The notes beneath the pieces are model-generated. The model searched no databases. It saw only the letters and a program-made list of their open reading frames with translations, and had not been told where the DNA came from. Both the position numbers and the translations under genes were made by a program. 64,000 bases of DNA from Deinococcus detaillensis (GTDB lineage Bacteria; Deinococcota; Deinococci; Deinococcales; Deinococcaceae), in the NCBI RefSeq assembly GCF_007280555.1, contig NZ_VKDB01000005.1:62001-126000 (forward strand), read 5' to 3'. Below are positions 38,567-49,415 of the stretch, piece after piece. Positions within the stretch are counted from its first letter, which is position 1, and the number at the start of each line of letters is the position of its first letter.

Positions 38567-41500
38567 TTAAGGCAAGTTGAGCGGCACGCTAAACGTCACT
38601 TTGCGGTTATCACCTGAGGTGCCAATGGTATTGGCTCCCGCCGGAGTGCTGCCCGCGTCCGGCACGATGTCGCCCGCGCCGTAGCCGTCTCCGCCGAAGA
38701 TGCCACCGTAGAAGTTGACGCCGCCCGCTGGCTTACCGCTGAGGCCCAGCGCCGACCAAGGAATCGCCACTTCCACCGTTTGGTCGGGCAGAGTGCCGCT
38801 GGTCGCCACCGTGTAGTTGTTGGCGTTCAGCAGACTGGTGGCGCTGTCGCTGATCACTTGGCGCAGTTCGGGCGCTTCATTGTTGTAACGGGCGAGGAAG
38901 AAATCGGGCTGAGCGGCGCTGAAGCTGGCGGCCTGCTTCCAAGCGTCAAAACCATCGGCTTTGGTTGCGCCGCCGGGTTTGGTGTCCAAGTACAAAATAG
39001 CTTTGTTGCCGTCCACTTTGTAGGTGTAAGCCAAATACAAGTAGGTGGCGTCCGAGTCGGCCAGTAAGGTCAGCCAGTTGTTGTTGTCGCCGAACACGCC
39101 CGCGTTGGGGCTGTTCAGCTTGAGAGGAGCCGCTGCCCAGTCGCTCAGGTCGCCGTCAATCTTGTAGTTGAGGCCGCTGGGCGGGGTGATGACCGGCGGG
39201 GCGCTGAGTTCAACCGTCAGGTCTTTGGCCGGAGCCACCGCGTCTTTGGTGACCGGCGGCAAGTCGGCGCTGCTGGCAATCAGTTTTTGCGCTCCTGCTG
39301 CGGTCAGCACCGTGAAGCTGCCGTCGGGGAAACTGAAGCCGTAGTTGAGATTGGCGTCCGCGCCGTTGCCGCTGGCCGTCAGCAGTGCGCCGGAGAGCGG
39401 TTTTCCGCCGCCCGTAACTTTCCCTTCCAAGCTGGAAGTCGGCACTGGCACGCTGATGAAGTCAAACGTGCCGCTGTAACTGGTGCTGAGACCGGTATTC
39501 AGCTTGCGGTTGTCTTGATTCGGGCCTTCGTAGCCGCTGTTTTTGGCGTAGGCGGCGTTGTTGCCAAACTTGAAGGTGATATCGCGGTAAAGCGGCAAGG
39601 CGATGGTGGTCTTCCAGATGCCGCGCCCGGTTTGGGTCATCGGATAGGCGACCTGGCTGCCGGTGTCGAAGCGGCGCAGCTCAATGGGACCGTTGCCCTG
39701 CGTGCGGGCGTCCACCGTGAAGGTGACATCGGTGGTGGCCGAGGTGCTGGGCGTGGCCGAGGCGCTGACCCCGGTGCTTTCCTTGCCCTGGCTGTCCACC
39801 GTGACCACCCGGAAGCGGTAGGCCACCGCGTTGCTCAGGCCACTGGCCACGTAACTGCCCTGCGCAGCGGCAATCGGTGCAAAGTTGAGCTGACTTTCCT
39901 TGCCGCCTGCGGGCGTGGCGTAGACGCGGTAGCCGCTGACCGCACTGTCGGTGCTGGGTGTCCAGGTCAGGCCCACCGCGCCGTCGCCCGCTTTGGCGCT
40001 GAGGCTGGCAACTTCGGGCAAGGCCGGATTGATGACCACGCTGCCAGTATTGCCGCTGAGCATCAGGGCGCTGCGGGCCGGAACACTGCCGATCAGCCGC
40101 CCATTCAAGACGCTCAGCGTGCTGGTCTGTCCGGTGATTTCATTAATGGAGCCGGAAAAGGTGCCGAGCAGGGCAATGCCGCCGCCGAGGGTACTTAAAT
40201 CAACCGCTGCGTTGCTGTTGTTCAGCACCACCACCACCGGATCGCTGCCGCTGACGACCCGCCGAAAAGCGTAGACGCTGCCGGAGCGGTACAACTCCTG
40301 CTGAGCCCCGCGCCGCAGCGCCGGATAGTCTTTGCGGGCCTTGGCCAGCGCCGCCAATCGGCTTTGCAGCACCGGAGTCCCCGAAAACACCATGTCTTCG
40401 CGGTTGCCCTCGCCGAGCGGGTAGTTGTACGGATCGCCTTTGCCCGGCGCGGCGTTTTCGGTGCCCTGATAGATGCTGGGCGTGCCGCGCACCGTGTAGA
40501 TCAAACTGAGTGCCAGATTGAGGCGCTGCTGGGCTTCGTCCGCCGAGCCGCCCTTGTTAATCACCTGAGTGATAAAGCGGGTCACATCGTGGTTGTCTAC
40601 AAAGGTGGTCAGACGCGAGGCGTCGGGGTAAGCGCCGTCTTTGGCAAACACGTCCCCGATGACCGCGAGGTTGCCGCCCGCACTGCTGAGCTGCTCGGTG
40701 ACGGCGTAGTAAAGCGGGAAATCAAAGACGCTGGGCGAGCCGAGCTTCATGTAGTTGGCCAGGAAACTCGGCTCGCCGTTGAAGACTTCACCCACCGACC
40801 AGATCTTGCTGGCGTCTCCCGCGCCGCCCGCCGCAAAAAATTGCTGCCAATAGCTGTCGGGCACGTGCTGCATGGTGTCGATCCGGAAGCCGTCAATAGC
40901 AGTGTTGCTGCGCCAGTACTTGACGAAATCGTTGAGGAAGGTCGTGACGGCGGGAATATCCTGCTTGAAATCCGGCAAACCGGCCAGCGGGCAATCGGTG
41001 CGCGTGTTGACCGCCACCTTGCACTCAGCGTCCGTGTGAAACCATTCGGGATGCTGGGTGGTCAGCGCGGCCCCGTATCCGGCATGGTTGACCACGATGT
41101 CTTGAATCACTTTCAGGCCGCTGGCGTGCGCCGCCGAAATCAGGGTCTTGAAATCGGCCAGCGAACCGAAGTGCGGGTCTACGGCTTTGAAATCCTCGGC
41201 CCAGTAACCGTGATAACCCGCAAACAATTTGCCTTTGTTGGGGCCGTCGTTAACCGGGATGGCCGGAACTTGCAGCACAACCGGACTGACCCACAAAGTC
41301 GTGACGCCCAGCGCCTTGAAGTAGCCCGAGTTGATTTTGGCGGTCAGGCCCTTAAAATCGCCGCCGTGCCAGCCCAGCGGATTGGTTTTGTCGGCCACGT
41401 CGCCCGCATTCCGGTTGGGGCCGTTGTCGTTGCTGGTATCGCCGTTGCTGAAGCGGTCGGTCAGCGCAAAGTAAATCACTTCGTCTTGCCACTGCTGAGC

Positions 41501-41596
41501 GCCGCTGGGCGGTGGGGGCACGGGGTTGCAGGCCGCCAGCGTGAGTGACAGGAGAGCCAACGCCCCCAGACGCTTACCGAGCATTGAAATTGTCAT
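38567..41596 (-). CDS. Secreted GH13 amylase/pullulanase-type lipoprotein with accessory domains
   Basis: A 1009-residue lipoprotein: LAAC lipobox (Cys23), a GH13 catalytic barrel (about 35-470) with DGFRIDTMQHV (nucleophile), WSVGEVFNGE (acid/base) and FVDNHDVTRF, then a fibronectin type III domain (about 520-620), a CBM20-like starch-binding segment, a carboxypeptidase-regulatory-like domain and a C-terminal CBM9/DOMON-like segment (YKIDGDLSDWAAAPLKL). It should degrade starch or glycogen outside the cell, feeding maltodextrin use; GlgX and TreY/Z lie 17-22 kb away. TTGACA lies at 41635-41630 on the minus strand. The precise specificity is not readable. Confidence 0.9.
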   Translation of the reverse strand: MTISMLGKRLGALALLSLTLAACNPVPPPPSGAQQWQDEVIYFALTDRFSNGDTSNDNGPNRNAGDVADKTNPLGWHGGDFKGLTAKINSGYFKALGVTTLWVSPVVLQVPAIPVNDGPNKGKLFAGYHGYWAEDFKAVDPHFGSLADFKTLISAAHASGLKVIQDIVVNHAGYGAALTTQHPEWFHTDAECKVAVNTRTDCPLAGLPDFKQDIPAVTTFLNDFVKYWRSNTAIDGFRIDTMQHVPDSYWQQFFAAGGAGDASKIWSVGEVFNGEPSFLANYMKLGSPSVFDFPLYYAVTEQLSSAGGNLAVIGDVFAKDGAYPDASRLTTFVDNHDVTRFITQVINKGGSADEAQQRLNLALSLIYTVRGTPSIYQGTENAAPGKGDPYNYPLGEGNREDMVFSGTPVLQSRLAALAKARKDYPALRRGAQQELYRSGSVYAFRRVVSGSDPVVVVLNNSNAAVDLSTLGGGIALLGTFSGSINEITGQTSTLSVLNGRLIGSVPARSALMLSGNTGSVVINPALPEVASLSAKAGDGAVGLTWTPSTDSAVSGYRVYATPAGGKESQLNFAPIAAAQGSYVASGLSNAVAYRFRVVTVDSQGKESTGVSASATPSTSATTDVTFTVDARTQGNGPIELRRFDTGSQVAYPMTQTGRGIWKTTIALPLYRDITFKFGNNAAYAKNSGYEGPNQDNRKLNTGLSTSYSGTFDFISVPVPTSSLEGKVTGGGKPLSGALLTASGNGADANLNYGFSFPDGSFTVLTAAGAQKLIASSADLPPVTKDAVAPAKDLTVELSAPPVITPPSGLNYKIDGDLSDWAAAPLKLNSPNAGVFGDNNNWLTLLADSDATYLYLAYTYKVDGNKAILYLDTKPGGATKADGFDAWKQAASFSAAQPDFFLARYNNEAPELRQVISDSATSLLNANNYTVATSGTLPDQTVEVAIPWSALGLSGKPAGGVNFYGGIFGGDGYGAGDIVPDAGSTPAGANTIGTSGDNRKVTFSVPLNLP

Positions 41597-41700
41597 ACGC
41601 CACTCATTTGAAGCCAGGATCAGCGAATTTGTCAAGCTTGTTCTGACTTATTTTGGCCTGTTTGGGGTTCGCGGCTACTTTTGGCTCACCCCTGTTTGAC

Positions 41701-42792
41701 TCACACCGCCCGCTCGCCGTGTACCTTGGCGTACACCGCCCGAATCCGCGTTTCCAAGCTGCCGGACGAGCCGCGCAAATCGAGCAATTTGGCGACCACA
41801 TCGGCCTCCAAGCCCGCGTGACCGCAGGCCCGCCACAGCGCGTAGTGCATGATGCTGGTGCCGGGGCGAGCGCCGCCAGTGGGCGTCCAGACATCCCGCA
41901 GTTCGGGATTGAGCGCGGCGGCAAACTGCACCACTTCGCCTTTCAAACGGTGCAGCTCCTTGTGAAGCTGTCCTACCGAGCGCACCCCCACATAATCGAG
42001 AATGCTGGATAAGCGCTGCGGACGCTCGGGGTCGATCCAGTCTTCCAGCAGCGGCACATTGAGGGCGCGGGCCACCTCCAGATCGAGGCCGTGAATAAAG
42101 GGGTCGTGAATCAGATAAGCCATGCTCTGCGCGTCAATAAATACGCCGTCGGGGGCCTGCTCGATGCGTTCGGGCAAGGTCGCCACGTAGTCCTGCGAGA
42201 GGCGGTGAATCGTCATGAATTCTTCGTCTGCAACCTCTAAGAGGCCTGCCAAGCGGTAAAAGCGCCGCTGCACTTCTCTGGGCACGGCGGCGCGGCTCTT
42301 GTAGCCCAGATCATGCTCGATTTCGGCCCAGGCGTGCTGCAAGATACTGCGAATCTGCACCTCGAAAAGCGGTGAGTGGCCACCCGTGTACTTGCGGCTC
42401 TCAAAACGCATCACGTAATGCACGCCCATGTAGCCGAAACGGTCAGGATCGTGGAATTTACTTTTGTCCACGCTGTTGTCCCAGTCGATGTCAAAGACCG
42501 CTTCCAAGGCGCGTGACACTGCCGCCACGTCCTGCTCAAAGTAAGTGATGATCCGCACGCCCACCAAGTCGGTGATGTCGGAGAGCTGGGCGTATCTGCC
42601 GGGTTTGCGCCGCATTTTTTCCGCGAGGCTGCCGGGCGTCTTGATGCGCGAGGTGAGGTGGTGAATCTTGATGCCCGCGCCCTCGATCAGGCCCTCGATC
42701 AGGCGCATCGCGTCTTCGCGCAGCGCGAGGTAATCGCCGTGCTTGGCGCGGTAAGCGGCCACCAACTCAGCCGAGGGGGGCGAAAGGGTCAC
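41701..42792 (-). CDS. RelA/SpoT-domain alarmone synthetase
   Basis: A 363-residue protein with a (p)ppGpp synthetase domain: SRIKTPGSLAEKM, SDITDLVGVRIIT, FGYMGVHYVM and FEVQIRSILQHAWAEIEHD. There is no hydrolase or TGS domain, so it resembles a small alarmone synthetase with a 150-residue unassigned C-terminal part. The GTG at 42792 lies 6 nt after TAGCAT (42799-42804, minus strand), so it is leaderless. It may make ppGpp or pppApp-like signals; standalone synthetases can also be toxins, but no antitoxin-like gene is next to it. Confidence 0.88.
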   Translation of the reverse strand: MTLSPPSAELVAAYRAKHGDYLALREDAMRLIEGLIEGAGIKIHHLTSRIKTPGSLAEKMRRKPGRYAQLSDITDLVGVRIITYFEQDVAAVSRALEAVFDIDWDNSVDKSKFHDPDRFGYMGVHYVMRFESRKYTGGHSPLFEVQIRSILQHAWAEIEHDLGYKSRAAVPREVQRRFYRLAGLLEVADEEFMTIHRLSQDYVATLPERIEQAPDGVFIDAQSMAYLIHDPFIHGLDLEVARALNVPLLEDWIDPERPQRLSSILDYVGVRSVGQLHKELHRLKGEVVQFAAALNPELRDVWTPTGGARPGTSIMHYALWRACGHAGLEADVVAKLLDLRGSSGSLETRIRAVYAKVHGERAV

Positions 42793-43161
42793 GTGGATAT
42801 GCTAGTGCAAGGCGCACGGGCTGGATGGACACGCCCTACAAGTCCGCCGCCCGCACAGACGTAAACCCCTGACCACAAAGTGAGGGCCGCTTCATAGGCG
42901 AGCAGAGTCACAACAGAAACGATAGGCGTGCTCTGTCTCTTCATTTGTCTTCCTTTTTTTAGACGAGGCTAAATTAAAATCTATATGTACCTAAATAAGA
43001 AACCGAACATTTACATGAACTTTAGGCAAAGGTGGGGACGTTCATACTTCCACATCCAATCGGCTAAGCTCGGCATACAACACAGTGTCGGACATCCCTT
43101 CGGGTTTCTTGGCGAGTCGGCAAATGCCCCCCGTCCTTTGTGTTTGCTATAAGGAGTTCTT
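42793..43161 (+). other. Gene-free leader before ferritin-like gene
   Basis: About 370 bases, AT-rich in the middle (42955-43020). A strong AAGGAG ribosome site at 43151-43156 sets the downstream start. No promoter pair stands out; TTGTCT near 42945 and CTAAAT 18 bases later are a weak candidate. No structured RNA was recognised. Confidence 0.4.
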
Positions 43162-44097
43162 ATGAGTGAAGATCGTAAATTGCCCAACCGCCGTCAATTC
43201 CTCTCCGCCGCTGGTCTGATGGGAGCCGGAGCCGTTTTGGCCTCATGTGCGCCCGCTGTGGCCGCCCCCACCAAAACCAACTACGACGCGAAAATCGGTA
43301 ACTTCGCTCTGAACTTGGAGTATTTGGAAGCCGCCTTTTACACGGCAGCTGTGGGTCGGTTGGGTGAACTCAAAGCCATCGGCGGCAGCGCTGAGATTCG
43401 TCTTCCTGCTGGATTTGACGGCAACACCTCCATTGCCTTTGCCAGCGATGCTGTACGTCAGTATGCTAATGAAATCGCTCAAGACGAACTGAATCACGTC
43501 AAGGCTCTGCGCGGCCTGTTGGGCAGTGCGGCTGTTGACCGCCCCGTGATTGATATCGGACAAGCCTTCGCTGATGCCGCCAACGCGACAGCTTACAATG
43601 CCAAAGTTATCGCAGCTCCGGCAGTTCTTAGCCCGGCTTTCAACCCTTACCTCAACGATTTGTTCTTCCTGCACGGCGCATTCATCTTTGAAGACGTGGG
43701 CGTTACCGCTTACAAAGGCGCAGCCCGCCTAATCGTCGACGACAAAGCTGGCGGCATCCTTGACTCGGCTGCTGGTATCTTGGCGGTCGAAGCTTACCAC
43801 GCGGGCGAAATCCGCACCCTGCTTTACGCTCAAAAAGATATCAAAACCCCTTACGGCTTGACGGTTGAGGAACTCATCAACGCCATCAGCGCCCTGCGTG
43901 CAGCTTTGGGCGGCGGCAAGGATCAGGGCATTACTGTTGGCGGCAAAGCCAACATCGTGGTGGCCGATCCTGCAACCACTATTGCCTTCGGACGCACTCC
44001 CCGTGAAGTGCTTAACATCGTTTACGGTGCCAAGGACGCGGCTAAAGGCCTGTTCTTCCCCAACGGCCTCACTGGGGACTTCACCGGCCTCGTCTAA
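43162..44097 (+). CDS. Ferritin-like desiccation-related (PCC13-62-type) lipoprotein
   Basis: A 311-residue exported protein. The N-terminus has a twin-arginine motif (NRRQFLSAAG) and a lipobox (LASC, Cys29). The mature part is a ferritin-like four-helix bundle with carboxylate and His ligands in NLEYLEAAFY, AQDELNHVKAL, FEDVGVTAYKGAA and VEAYHAGEIR. Relatives are the plant desiccation protein PCC13-62 and its many Deinococcus homologues. It probably binds metal and protects the envelope from oxidation on drying. It is monocistronic and ends at a clean terminator. Confidence 0.92.
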   Translation: MSEDRKLPNRRQFLSAAGLMGAGAVLASCAPAVAAPTKTNYDAKIGNFALNLEYLEAAFYTAAVGRLGELKAIGGSAEIRLPAGFDGNTSIAFASDAVRQYANEIAQDELNHVKALRGLLGSAAVDRPVIDIGQAFADAANATAYNAKVIAAPAVLSPAFNPYLNDLFFLHGAFIFEDVGVTAYKGAARLIVDDKAGGILDSAAGILAVEAYHAGEIRTLLYAQKDIKTPYGLTVEELINAISALRAALGGGKDQGITVGGKANIVVADPATTIAFGRTPREVLNIVYGAKDAAKGLFFPNGLTGDFTGLV

Positions 44098-44111
44098 ACT
44101 TTCCCAACTCC

Positions 44112-44142
44112 AAGCGGCCTTCCTTATGGGGGGCCGCTTTTT
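44112..44142 (+). terminator. Rho-independent terminator after ferritin-like gene
   Basis: AAGCGGCC (44112-44119) pairs with GGCCGCTT (44132-44139), followed by five T. Confidence 0.88.
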
Positions 44143-44241
44143 GGTATCACCTCACCAAATTGTCTGCCCAGTCCCGCCCTTTTGACCGATCTTCACGCTA
44201 AACTGCTGAGCAGCACCCGCAAGTGCTGAACTTTTTTTCCC

Positions 44242-44347
44242 ATCCAGAAGCGCCCGAGAGAACTGGCTCACTGACGGCGCGGCAACCGGCCCCCCATTTC
44301 GGGCACGGTGCTCAGGCCAGCCTGCACGCCAACGATGGCTTCCGGAC
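44242..44347 (+). promoter_or_regulatory. SAM riboswitch aptamer (SAM-I/IV clan) upstream of metH
   Basis: The RNA has the S-box core: P1 arms CCAGAAGC (44244-44251) and GCTTCCGG (44338-44345), GGCAACC at 44281-44287, and GGTGC followed by GCCAG. A pseudoknot pairs CTGGC (44263-44267) with GCCAG (44316-44320). P2 (CGCC with GGCG), P3 (GCCC with GGGC) and P4 (GTGC with GCAC) can also form. It binds S-adenosylmethionine, shutting off the methionine synthase operon when the methyl donor is plentiful. Exact class (SAM-I or SAM-I/IV variant) needs a covariance search. Confidence 0.88.
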
Positions 44348-44397
44348 TGACTTCCCCGGCGCAGGAACGATGGAGCTTTTTCGGCATAAGAGACCTG

Positions 44398-44447
44398 CCG
44401 CCCCGCTCCACTGCCGCGCACCAAAGGCAGAACGAGGGCGGTTTTTT
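44398..44447 (+). terminator. Riboswitch-controlled terminator
   Basis: CCGCCC (44398-44403) and CTGCC (44411-44415) pair with GGCAG (44426-44430) and GGGCGG (44436-44441), followed by six T. It ends 23 bases before the metH start, as an expression platform would. Confidence 0.8.
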
Positions 44448-44470
44448 GAGTTTTAGAAGGACAACACAAG

Positions 44471-48147
<3,677 letters not shown>

Positions 48148-48151
<4 letters not shown>

Positions 48152-48930
48152 CTTCGGTTCTGGCCGAACCCGTGCAGACTGCGCCCAAACTCACCCGCGT
48201 CAGCGTGGAGTTGGTGCCGCGCAGCCGCACGTCGCTGCGAACCGAGCTGGCCGAACTCAGCAGCAGCCTCGGCAACGTGCAGGTGGTCAACATCCCCGAC
48301 TTTTTGCGCTACCGGATGCGCAGCTGGGAAGCTTGTCAAATGGCTCTCGAACACGTGCCGGAGGCGATTCCGCACATTCGCGCCATCGACATCAATCCGC
48401 GTGAGCCGCTGAAGATGGGCGACTTTTTGCGCCAGCACAAAATCAGCGAAGTGCTGATTATCGAGGGCGACGCGCCCAGCGACATGAGCCAGCACACTTA
48501 CGACGTGACCTCGCTGGACATCATCCGCAAATTTCGGCGCGAGCTGCCGGAGATCAAGGTCTGGGCGGGCCTCGACCCCTACCGCCAGAGTTTTGCCCGC
48601 GAGCGCGACTACGCCGAGGCCAAGCTGGAAGCGGGCGCGGTGGGCTTTTTTACCCAGCCGTTTTTCGACCGCCGCTTGATGGACGTTTGGGCCGAGCTGT
48701 TGCCCACCCAGCAAGTCTTCTGGGGCGCGACTTCAGTGACCACCGAGCGCAGTTTCAGCTACTGGCAAAACCGCAACAAGGCGGTGTTCCCGCGCCACTT
48801 CACGCCCACGCTGGACGCCAACCGCGCCTGGGCACAGGAAGTCCTCAGCTTTGCCTCAGAAGTCGGCGGCCACACTTATTTCATGCCGATCAAGGAGAGC
48901 CTCAGCGAATATTTGGGGGGGATTTTGTGA
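48148..48930 (+). CDS. metF: Methylenetetrahydrofolate reductase
   Basis: A 260-residue protein of the MTHFR family; motifs such as [12 protein letters not shown], a TIM-barrel core and [10 protein letters not shown] are present. It supplies 5-methyltetrahydrofolate to MetH. The ATG overlaps the metH stop (ATGA), so the two are translationally coupled and share SAM control. It is shorter than the classic 290-residue enzyme and the flavin residues are not confirmed here. Confidence 0.9.
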
Positions 48931-49415
48931 GTCAAGACCTTGCCACAGACAAAGCGCTCAAAACCCATCTCCGCGCCCTGCTGACTGAGCGCCAAGCCCA
49001 TTTGAATCTGGACAATGTCTTGGACGACTTTCCCCTAGACCAAATCAATACGGATTTGGGCCTCCCTTACACGGCCTGGGGCCTGCTGTGGCATTTGTGG
49101 TCTACCCAGCGCGACATTTTAGAGTTTGTGCGTGACACCGATTACGCCGAGAAAGTTTGGCCCGCCGACTACTGGCCCAAAACGGCAGGCACGGCACAGA
49201 GTTGGCAGCAGACCGCCGAGGGTTTGCAAACCGATCTGGACGAGTTTCTGGCGCTGCTAGACAACGCTGACCCGTTTGCCGTAGTTCCCAACGGCGCTGA
49301 ACCGGGCGGCGGCGGACAGACGTGGCTGCGCGAGGCGCTGCTGATCGCCGACCACAACGCTTATCACTTGGGGGAGGTGGTGGTGGTGCGGCGGTTACTG
49401 GACGCCAACAGCTAA
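48927..49415 (+). CDS. DinB-superfamily protein
   Basis: A 162-residue protein with the four-helix DinB fold: GLLWHLWSTQRDIL and the late DHNAYHLGEVVVVRR with the His pair. The GTG at 48927 overlaps the metF stop (GTGA), so it lies in the SAM-controlled operon. The DinB family includes thiol S-transferases; a role in sulfur or methyl metabolism is an inference from position only. Confidence 0.82.
   Translation: MSQDLATDKALKTHLRALLTERQAHLNLDNVLDDFPLDQINTDLGLPYTAWGLLWHLWSTQRDILEFVRDTDYAEKVWPADYWPKTAGTAQSWQQTAEGLQTDLDEFLALLDNADPFAVVPNGAEPGGGGQTWLREALLIADHNAYHLGEVVVVRRLLDANS

Noticed and set aside
40364..41548. 394-residue plus-strand frame opposite the amylase gene
   Set aside because: Antisense to a GH13 catalytic domain with all catalytic motifs present; no Shine-Dalgarno or leaderless -10 box was noted before it.
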